The position numbers and the translations under genes are program-made. The notes below the pieces were generated by a model that was not told where the DNA came from, made no database searches, and saw nothing but the letters and a program-made list of their open reading frames with translations. Positions 9,674-21,600 of a stretch of 64,000 bases of DNA are shown here, in pieces. The number at the start of each line of letters is the position of its first letter. Positions within the stretch are counted from its first letter, which is position 1. The DNA is from Brachionus plicatilis. Taxonomy: Eukaryota; Rotifera; Eurotatoria; Ploima; Brachionidae. Location of the stretch: positions 4,026,009 through 4,090,008 of the forward strand of contig QEOQ01000508.1 in the NCBI GenBank assembly GCA_010279815.1. Direction: 5' to 3'.

Positions 9674-12600
9674 ATGCAAGTACTCAAGTCTGCTCCAAAA
9701 AATCTCAAAAACATTTTCCAAAATCAGACATTCAGACAATTGCTAATTTTGATCTGGAAAAACATTTTGATCATCAAACGAAATCCTTTTGGACCACTCA
9801 TTGAAATTTTACTTTCCATTTTTTTTATATCATTTATTATCATCCTACGATTTTATGTCGAAATAATCTATTTCCCACCGATATCAAATCCCATTTACAA
9901 CATCATAGACTTTTTTTATAAAACAGCTTCTCAAGACCTCATTTTATTCTACCCGAATATCCCACTTGTACAAAATATTGTAGACCGGGCTTTTCGAGTT
10001 ATAAAAAGTCAAAAATACTGGCTTAATTTATCAAGTAAGACAAAAATTTAAAAAATTTTTTAAAAGTGATTTTTTTCTAAGTTCAAGGCACCAATGATTC
10101 CGAAGTGACCAATTTGAATTTTTACACAGCAAACAGACTTCTTGCTTTTATTGCATTTCCTTTCGGCAACCAAACTTTATTGCCAAATAAAGTCGAATAT
10201 ACCATCACTACTAGAGAGTAAATTAAATTTAGTTAAATAAAAAAAATAATTTTTTTTTAATCCCAGGCAAAATGATTTTGTCTACAATGTCGGAAACATT
10301 TTTTATCCTCAAAAAGAATTTATGTTCGGAAAGTCTCCAGTACAGCTTTGCCAAGGTAATTAAAAAAAATTTAAAGAATTTTATTTTAGATTTTTTATTT
10401 AGACAGCAAACACTTTCGTTTATATAACACATTTAATTCTATCAAATATGCACTAGACCTTAGTATTATTCAAGAAATGACCAAGGTTCCAATGAACAAT
10501 CCGAGAAATGTAAATAATTGAAGTCAAATTTTTTGAAGTAAAAAATATGTATTTAATAAAAAATTTTAAAGATTAAAATTCAGCAAATTGGGTGTCCAGG
10601 CTATCTAAACGACGAGCTCAAGTCATCATTCAGCTTCCTGATTCCTTTGGTCATTCAATTAGGTTTTCTGGTACCTTTAATAAACACAATCGGTCAAATA
10701 GTTCGAGAAAAGCAAACAAAAATGAATGAATACTTGAAAATAATGGGCATTAAGCCCTATGTTTACAAACTAAGCTATTGTATCAGATTGGGTCTTATCT
10801 ATTTGTTGATGAGCCTTATGGTTACATATTTTTGCACTTTAGAATTAGAACCAAAAAGAGAGGAAGAAAGACTGGCAAAAAAAGTTCTCTTAAAGCATGT
10901 ACAATTTTCCACCATTTTTATATCAATGATGGTCTATTCGATCCAAAGCACTTTATTTGTCATTTTTATCTCTGTATTTTTTACCAAACGTAAGATGAGT
11001 ATTTTTGCAAAAATTAATTTTATACTCTTGTTTTTATTTAGCTCTAGTGGCCAAACTGGTGGTCATTTTGATATGGACTGTTTCAGGTGTGAATCTTTAT
11101 AACGATTTAGAAAATTTTTGGAAATATTTTTTTTGCATGTTTCCAAATACGGGTCTAATTCTATCATTTCAGCTCTTTTACCAGTACGATAGAAGTGGTA
11201 AGCTGAATTTTAAAGGACATCTTCAAAAAATTTTAAACTTGTCTTTTATCTTTTAAGATCAGATTAAAGTAAAGATTTAAGATTTAAAAAGCATAAATAC
11301 TCTCAGCTTGGGTTTTTGATTTAACAAAGAAGAAAAAAAAATATATTTTTATTTTACAGTCTAGAAAAAAAAATTTTTGGTTTAGGTGAAGGTTCAAAAA
11401 TTTAGACTCTAAAATATTTTTTTTTCAATTTTCAAATTTCACTTCTGAGATTTTTTTTCGAGCACTTAAAATCAAATAACAAATTCTAAAGCTCGCAAAA
11501 ATTATTTTAAGAATTGTTTTGGTTTTTTTTGGCAAAATGTAGAAAATTTTACATTTTTACATTTTCATATTTTTAGATTTTTTGTGCAAAATTTCATAAA
11601 ATTTTTATTTTAAATTTTGGTAACTAAATAATTTAGAAGAGTTTTTTTATTTTCTGAAATATTGCACAAAAAATCTAAAAATAAGAAAATGTAAAAATGT
11701 AAAATTATTTCCATTTTTTCAAAAATTTAGTTATATTTTTTAAATTTAACATCATTTATAGGTTTATGTTTTAAATCTACAAATATTTAAAAATTACGAC
11801 CGACTAGGTTCTCTTGCTAATCTGTTTCTTAATAAATAAGAAAATTTATTTGAGACTTTATTTAATAATATTAGGCAATTTCTAGCCTAGAAAAAATTAA
11901 GACAAATAAATAATTTTAAACCAAATGATAGAATGAAAATAATTTGAAAACAAAATAATTTCATTAATTATGATTAAATTTTTATTCGTTTTTCTGTTTT
12001 TAAAAATTATAAAAAGAGAGAGTGAAAATAAAAATGGTTTGATTTTTTGTGTTTGAATTAAAATTGTATCCAATGTTGAAATAACATTGAAAAAGTTCGA
12101 TATTATAAATATTTTTTTCTATTTTAAACAAAAAAATAATTTTAAGTTAATATTACAAGCATTTTCATATTTGAAATTAAACTCTTTTGTCAAATTTTGA
12201 ATAGTGCGGACTTCGACTTTTGAAAAAAAAAATTTAAATATGGACTTGGACTTTATTTTGAAGCTTTTAAAAAACTTTGTTAAAAAGTTAAAATAATAAT
12301 TTTCAATATTTTTTCAAATTTTCAAATAAAAATTAAATTCTTTCTATTTCACTAAAAAGTTTAATTTCAAATATGAAAATGCTTCCAATATTACCTAAAA
12401 AATTTATTTTATTTGAAATAGAAAAAAAATATTTAAAACATCGAACTTTTTCAATGTTATTTCAACATTGGATATATTATATAATTCAGACACATAAAAT
12501 TAAAGCAAATACAAGTAGCATTATTTTAGATTTTACAAGGAAAAATAAAAAAAAAAAATTTACACTAAATTTTTTTAATTAAGAAAAACCAATAAATAAA

Positions 12601-15600
12601 AAATTCAAATAAAATTTATCAAATCAGCGATTATTTGTTTCCACTTAAAGAATTATTATGATCACTGTCACATCTTTCAGTATTCAAAAATTAAAAGTTG
12701 GGTATTCTTCTTTCATTTTTTCAAATAACAAAATAAACCTAGTTAACTTGTTTTTTAATATTAATTTTTCGATCATAAAATCTCAGGCAAAAAAATTTGT
12801 TTTTTGGCTCACTTATCTCAATAATTAGTTGTATCCTTGTAGTTCTTAAAATCTCATGATTTAGTAAACATTTTTAATTATAAGTATACAGACTCCTAAA
12901 GCTATTTTCCTAAATTATAAAATAGTGTATTCATTTGTTTTTGAAAACGTTTTGACCATCAAAATTAGCCGGAATCGAAAAATTTTTGGAGTCTTTCACT
13001 ATTTTTGAATCTCGTTCTTGGTTTACCCTCGAACTCCAATTTTTTTTTGCAGAATCAGAAACCAGACAAAATCATAAAAATTTTTTGGACACACTCTTTT
13101 TAATTTTTGACTTTTAAGTTCATAAATTTTGATCAAAAAGCGTAAATTTTAAAAAAAAATAAAATTTTAACTTTCCAATTTATTTTATAATTTGTCAAAA
13201 AAAGATAAAGTGTCATTTTTTGTTACAACTGCACGAACAAAATCAATTTACATGATTAAAGTAGAAAAATATGATTTAAATGAAAAATAAAACATTAAGA
13301 TATAATTGAAAATAAATTAATCAAAACAAATTGAGGAAATAGCTTTAAATTAAGATAAAAGAAAAAAATATATATATTTAAAAAGATGTCCAAATTTTTA
13401 AATATTTTAATTTTAATTTAATTTTTAAAGAAAATGATTTGGTTAATTTGTTCTCAGGACTGTATGATACCAATTTAAATATAGGCCTTGTTATTATTTC
13501 AATGATTATTTGGACCTTAATGCTTATACCGTTTATATGGTACTTTGAAAAAGTCGTTCCGTCACAATTTGGAATTCCACTTCCGTTTTATTTTTTATTT
13601 CAGCCTTCATACTGGTCCAATTTATTTCAGTACAAAAAACTAGATGATTTAACTCGTTCAAATGATTTTGTTTTGAATAATAAAGATGGTTCAGAATCAA
13701 CTGTCGCATTTCTTGATGTAACAAAAGTAAGATCAATTAAATTCTCAATAAAAAATTTAAATTCATTTATTATTAATTTTTTGTCTCTTAATTTTAAAGG
13801 TCCAAGTTTTTTCATAAAAAACAATATAAAAATTTATTTTTTAAAATAGAACTTAGACTAAAATAATTTTCAATTCTCTATAAAATTTTGAACAGTGTGC
13901 AAAGGCTAAAATGTAAATGATAAATTTGGATTTTGAGATTCCAAAATAAAAAATTTCAGTTTTTTTCTAAGAAATACCTTTCTAAGTTTTTTCGAATAGA
14001 AATTTAAACAAAAGAATTTTTTTTTAAATTGAAAAATAAATTTTATTTAAAATAAAAATGACTTGAATTTTAAATTTTTTAAAGAAATTTCAGCGCGGAT
14101 CAAAAAAAAAATCAGTGATCAACAATTTGAATTTAGATTTTTATGAAAATGAAGTAATTTCTCTTTTGGGTAATTTGTAAAATAAAACTTATTTAAAAAA
14201 GTTTAAAAAAAATTTCCTAGGTCATAATGGAGCTGGAAAAGTAACTTTTTATATATATTTTATTAAATAACAATTAAAAAATTGGTACTGTTTGGAAAAA
14301 AAGTACTCTCATTCAATTAAGGAAAAAAATTATTTGAGGAAAAAAAAAACAGTTAATTTAAAGCTTAAATTATATTTAAATAATGATTTTTTAAATTGTA
14401 ATAAAATATTTATATTTTAACTAATAATTAACTAATCATCATTTAAAAAATTTTTAAATAATAATTCAAACAGACAACAACATTGTTCATTTTGTGTGGT
14501 AACAAATCTTAATTGATAATTATAAAAATATTAATTTTTAATTAAGGAATATATTCTCCCAGTTCGGGTGATGTTTTGATTTACAACCAAAATTTACGGA
14601 ATAATCTCGACAAGGTTCGTAGACTCATTGGTTTTTGTCCCCAGATTCCGATACTATTTGATGATTTAACTGTATATGAACATCTTAAACTCATTGCCAC
14701 AGTATTTAAATTAAATTCATTTAAAAAAATAAAAAGTAAATTTTTATTTAAAAAATAAAAAGATCAAAGATTATCCTCAAACTGAAATCGAAATAGAGAT
14801 TCATAAAATTGCTGCTTTTTTGAATTTAGAAGAGTACATTTCTAAAAGAGCTAAGAATTTGTCGGGAGGTACCAAAAAGCGCTTGAGCATTGCGATGGCA
14901 TTGATTGGCGACCCCAAAGTACTGACTTTTACATAATTAATTTTAAAAAATAATGATTTTTTTAAAGATAATAATTTTGGATGAACCATCTTCTGGCATC
15001 GACTCTAAAAATAGAAGACAATTGTGGAATATAATTCGAAAATTTAAGCTCAACAAAACTATCATAATATCAACTCATTATTTGCAGGGTAACAATTATA
15101 AAAAGTTAAAGTTAAATTATTAATTAATAAATTTAGAGGCGGATTATTTGAGTGATAAAATTGGAATATTGAACAAAGGCAGTCTTAAGTGTTACGGAAA
15201 TCCGAAATATTTGAAATCAAATTTTTGTCAAGGATACAAATTGGTAGTGAAAAAGAGCGAGAATTTCAATGAAATAGTTCTCAAAAATATAGTTGAGTTA
15301 TTCGATGAAAATTACCTGATTGAAGCTAATTACCATAATGAAATTTCCCTTTACGTGAACATCAGCTCTTCTCATGAAATCTATCAATTTCTTAAAAACA
15401 TAGAAGATAACAATATCTATATTGGCTATGAAAGTTATTCGATCAGCTCACCAACTTTAGAAGAAGTTTTTCTCAGGTAAACTCACTTTTTTCATTTTAT
15501 AAAACTTAAATTTTTTTAAAGAATGGGAAAATTGGAAGATGAAGGCATAAGTAATTTCAGCAGAAACAAACCAGAAATTGAAAATCATCAAATTACAAAA

Positions 15601-18600
15601 AGTATTTCTAAATTGTTATTTGAATTTTTAATTGACAAATAATTAATTAAAGATCAGTAAAAAAAATAGTTAATAATTTCAAGAAAATTTTCTTAAATTT
15701 TAATTGAAAGTAAACAATTGACGGCATAGGTTGAAATTCACATAAAGTGAGTTAAAAAAACATAAACAAAGAGACAGACACATATATTTTTTTGTAATTT
15801 ATTGAAACGTGAAAAAAACATACAGAAATATTGTACAACTGTTCGAAAAACATAAGTCAATTTTATTTATCAAAGTAAAAAAGTAAACATAAATATTTTA
15901 GTCGTAATTCATTATCTTAAAAAGAAAATAAAACATAAATACTCGTTCATAAAGGGTGATAACCAAGTTGTTGCCCTTATAAATTTGACAATTACCTATT
16001 ACTACTTATTTATTAATTAATTTAAATTGGAATGATTCGAAGCAATATGATTGAATTGTTTAAAGAAAAAATCTAATTCAACTTTACTGCATATAGTGGT
16101 CAAAAAAACCATTCTAATTTTTTCCTCATTTATGTTTTTTTAACGTTTGAGTAAGCCAAAAAAAATTATAAAAAATAATTATGTGTTTTTCTCAGATAAA
16201 AATAAACTTATGTTTTTTTCACTATTGAAGAAACAATTTATGTTTTTGTAACTTTTTCAAAAAATAATGTTAAACTTTATCTTTTTTTTCTCTGCCCTAA
16301 TGTGTTCAACTTTCATTTTCATATTTATTTGGTGTTTTTTATTTTCACTTTTTTATGTGAGTTTAATCTTCATCCACAATTGACTAAATATTTTTTCGAC
16401 TCTTCCTCGAATCTTCCTCAACTCTTCCTTAACTATTCCAGTGGGGAAAGGAAGAGGAAGAGTTGAGGAAAAGTCGAAGAACAAAATGCGTACAAGTTAG
16501 TTTTAAATTGTAATGTACTAAAAATATATTGAGGCCATTTTTAAAAATAAACCTCTAATATTATTCAGTAGACATTTTATCTTATTCTAAATTATCTAGT
16601 TATAGCTCTAAATCAAGTAATGCGGCAAATAAAGCATTTGACTTTTTGAATAATTTAATTTATTATTAAATTTAAATTTAAGTCCAAAAAAATTGTTGAA
16701 TTTAAATTCAAATTTTAATTAAAAATGTGAATTCAACAAATATATCACGACTTACAAATGTATTTTTTAACAACCTAAGCATTTTATTTGCTTTATTGAC
16801 ACTTGCTTGCATTTGATGTTTCCATTTCGTTTTGGACTGCACCAAAACTTTATTTCTTTTTCCGACTAAGTTATTTAGTTCAAGTATATGTGGATAGAGT
16901 GCATGTTAAGCCCTGTAGCACTAACCTTCTTAAGCTCATTACCTTGCATTTTTTATCATTTAATTCCATAAACCAATCATCACATAATTTTGATATTCTG
17001 TATCAAATAAAGTATTAAAAATTTTATTAAATTTTTTTTTGGTTCAAAATTAGACAATAAAATGTAGCCGAAAAATATTTAATTTTGTCTGAAAAATTAT
17101 CATCTTTAGCTCATTCATCGATTCAAGAATATTGTTATATATTAGGTTTATTTAACACTAGAAGACCCGAGAAGTTTTTAAGACTTTTTTTCACTAATGG
17201 AGGCATAAATGTTAAATTAAATAAAAACCCAACAAAAAATAATCTAATTTTATTTGTTCCCTAATTTAATATCAAAAAAGTGATATTAATTTTTAAAAAG
17301 ATTTAATTATTTAAAAAAATAAACATCATTAAAAATATATTAATATAAAAACTGATGAAGTTTTTTAGATTTTATAATGTTTTCCATTAAATTTGTCCTT
17401 AGATTCGGTAATTTAAAAAATATTTGAATTAATTTATTAATTTTATATTCATAATAACAAAGAATTGTGTTATAAAAATTAAAAAGTATATTTTTTTTTG
17501 CATAGAAATTAATTAACTATAAACTAGTCAATTATCGTTCTTAAATAAAAAAGGCTTTGAATGGTCTATAAACATATTTAGATAAAAATGAATTTTGTTT
17601 TGACAGCAAAGCAAACCTAAAAAACTGGTTTTGTCCAAATTTTTGAATAATTTTATTTTTAAAAATTTTGTTAAAATTTTGATTTTTTTAATTAACATAA
17701 ATATTAGTTGCTTTCTTGATCATAGATTTTCATCTTAAGACTTGAAAATCGAATTTTTTTTGAGACATCAAAAGAAAGTTCCTGGGTTTCTAGTGCGGAG
17801 TCAGAGTTGGCCAAAAGTCAAAGTCATGAAGTCAAAAACAAGTCTGGACTTTGACTTTACTTTTTTATAATAAAGTTAGGGCCAAAATTTTTTTTAAATT
17901 TTTTTTTTAAACGGCCTTTTAAGGGTTGTTATTTAGTAGGCCGCTAAAATTGCTACCAGGAACGGCAAAAAATCATATGACTGTGATCCTGACAGATGGA
18001 TTGCCGTTCCAGCAAGTTTTTTTGGCGGCCTAGTTCAAGTCTAAATATTAAAATGAAAGTCCAAGCCAAGACTTTAAACTTTAAAAAAAAATTTCAAAGT
18101 CAAAGTCTTACTTTGACTTTTAACGATTCTGAATTTAAAGTTTGACCGACTTTTGACCAACTCTGTGCGGAGTTAAAAAAAAAAATATTTATTGTTTTTA
18201 AAAAATATAGATTAAATTTTTACTAAAAGGCATTTATTAATTTTATAAATAATAATTAGTGCTTTCAAAATGATTTTTTTCATCACAAATTAGAAAATAA
18301 ATAAAACAAAAAGTAAAATAAAAATATTTCTTTGTTCTATGTTTTATATTTTCTTCTTTAATATAAAAACAACTTTTTTTTTCCTTGTATTGATTCAATT
18401 CCGATTTGTGATTAAAGAATTTTATATAAAGGACTCCTAAAACTTTTTAAAATTTTTTATAAGATAATTTGATTTTATTGAAACCAATTTTGAATTGCAT
18501 TTTTTGAATTAATTTTTACTCTATTTTGATTTCCTTTTTTCTTTTCATTTTTTACTCTATTGCCTATGAAACTTGAATTAAAAAAAAATAATAAGTAATT

Positions 18601-21600
18601 TAAATTAATCAACTTAGAAATTTTCTTTAAATATTCTTTTATTTAAAAAATTTAAAAAGATTGAAAAACGTAAAAGAAAAAAACAGCTTTGTTTTTAAAA
18701 TTTTAATCTTTTTCTGATCTTAAAAAAATTAAAAAATATAAACTATCAAAAAAAGCATTAATTTTTGATGTAAATTTAAAATCAATTATTATTCTTGATG
18801 TAATAAACTAATCTAAAAATTGTTTTAAATTCTAGTTTTCAGCAGCGAAATGACAATTATATCAGGTAGAAGACTACTAGTACAACAAATAGTAGCTCTA
18901 TTGAAAAAAAGATTTCGCATTTCTACTCGTCGATACCTACTAACTATTACAGTTTTTCTTCTTCCTATAATAGTCCAAACATTATCTACTGCTTTAATAC
19001 CTCCAAATACCAACTTGGTCAACAAGAATGACAATACACTTCGCTATTCTGGCCGAATCAAGCTGGACATTGAAAATTACGGAAATTTTCGCATGCCATA
19101 TCACATTGTGAACAACTCTTACTCAGACATTCCACTGCGAAGTCTTCTACAAAAATTCTACACCACTCAAAACAGACCAAACATTCAGCTCTTAGAGATA
19201 AAATCCGAAAATATTTCTCATTTTGTCCAGAGTGAAAAGGAAAAAAACACAAAAAATTTAATAAATGATTTATTCATGGCAATTAGCTTTAACATAACCA
19301 ATTGGGACACATTCCAGGCCACTTTATTCTACAGCACTTTGGCATTTCATTCCAGTGCAACAATTTTAAATGAGGCTACCAATTTACTTCTTACATTTGT
19401 ATCCAAAGATGTGGCAAAATCAATCACTACAACCAACGCTCCGTTGAGATCCAACAACTCTTTATACCAAGGTGGCGATTTGCTCGAATTTCTCGCATGC
19501 TTGGACATAGTGCCGGGGTCAATTTTGAACTTGGTAATCTCCCTGCTATCTTCATTTTTAATAGCAGCAAATGCAATCAATATTTCAAGAGAATTTGCCA
19601 ATGGTTCAAAAAAACTTCAGCACTTAAGCCGAACAAATATGTTCACCTACTGGCTCAGCAATTATTTGTATGATTTGCCCTTTTTTGTAGTCATCTTCGT
19701 TTGTGTGGTGTCCAGCATGAAGATAGTGGATGCAGTCAGAAACGATGCGCTGGTAGAGTCCGCAGTCTTGGCATCCCAGTCAAATATATTTTATGTATTT
19801 TTTTTGCTCATTTTTTCATCTTTTCCAAGCTGCACTCTCAGCTATGTTTGGTCATTTTTTTTCAAAACAGAGATTCTGGCTTTCATTTCTTTGTTTATAA
19901 TGCTGAGCAGCGCTGTTGTACTGGACATGCTGTGCTCGTTCATACAGTTATTTATTAGCTCGGACCCTCTGGACAGAAACCAAGGCCTTTTGAACTTTTT
20001 GGCCACATTTAAAGACTGTTTGTTCTTTTTTTTGCCAAATGTAAGTGTAAAACGAGGCTCGTATTTTCTAAAAATTAGAAATAACAACAAGTGTATGGAA
20101 TTTTCGAATAGACTTTTGGCAACTAGTTTTAGTTTGGACGCAGGCGGACTTTCGTTTGAGCAACCTGGAATTGGCTCAATTATTGTGGTGTTTTTGTTCC
20201 AGTTTTTTATCGGAAATTTAGTTATAGTGGCACTAGAGTTAAAAGATCGGTTGAGTTTAAATTTTTTTAAAAAAAGGCCCCAAATTGATCAAGTGGGCGC
20301 TTTGGTTCTAAAGGATATTGGCAAAAAATATGGACGCAAAAAGAGCTTTGTACTAAAAGATATTAGCATCAATGTCAAGCAATCCGAATGTTTTGGGTAA
20401 TTTTATTTTTTTTGTTTATAATTTTAAAATTAATTTATTTTAAATTTAAAAATATTAAATTTTTTTCCAAAATTTTGACTTTATTATCAAATTGTTAGCG
20501 ATTTTGGCCCACTATATTTTGTCAACAAATAAATTGTCAATTTTTTATTATAAAATTAATTTGTCAATAGAAAAAAATCAACAGTACAATTTATCAACAT
20601 TTTAAATTTGTCGTGAGTATGTACTCTTTTTGGTTCTCTGGTCACATTATCATTCTCTGATTCACCATTTGTACTGATTATCACTCCACACTCTTTTTCG
20701 ATACAAATCCTGACGGTAGTAAAGGGACTCGTTGTGATACAATTGTTTTTTTACCAGTATTTCGAGTTAGGAAGGTAAGGGACATTTTTAGTTTAAATTT
20801 TGTTGAGAGAATTGAGAAGTAATTTTTAATGAGATTAGTAAAATTATTGCTAGCATTGGTAAAACAAAGCTTGGCAGGAAACAAAAGTTATTCGGTACAT
20901 TTCCAAAGTTTAAAGACTTAATTAGAGGAAATAACTAAAAAATACCTTATACATATCCTGATTTAAAAGGTAATTAGTAGCAACTTTCAAAAAAAGTTGA
21001 AAAAATATATTCTACTCATCGTTTAATTAATTAATTTGTTGACAAATCATACTTAATATTTTTTAATATTAAAAAAAAAATGAAATGTTGATAAATTGTA
21101 CTATTGAAAAAAAAAATGATTGATAATTTTATCGATTTTCTTCTAATTTCTGAGGTTTGAAAGCAAAGATCGTGAAGATTTTTTTTATTAAAATAAAAAA
21201 ATAAGTGATAGAAAATTAAAATTCAGCAATAATTGTCATTAACCTTGTCATTTTTATCTCATTTTGGTTTTGTCAGTTTAATCATTTAATAAAAAATAAT
21301 TAGATGTTTTTTTTTTACTTTAATGGGAAAAAATATAAAGAAATAATAAAACTAAGTTTATTTTACAAAAAATTTAAAGCGGTTTCTTGATCAAAATAAA
21401 TTTGATATTTTTTTTTCGACGGTTTTAATTCATAGAAAAATTTAATGCATTTTGTCTTTTTTTTTACCTTTTATATAACTACTACTTTGATTAATTGCAA
21501 AAAAGTGTAAATATTTTCATAAAAAAAGGGAAAAAAAATTTTATTCTAAGCTGCGCCCCATCAGTACCTCCCCAGCTTATTAAGTACAACTTATTCAATA

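Noticed and set aside
19701..19958. 85-codon plus-strand frame and several minus-strand frames over 18.8-20.4 kb
   Set aside because: They overlap the intact 516-codon ABCA exon in other frames and have no domain.
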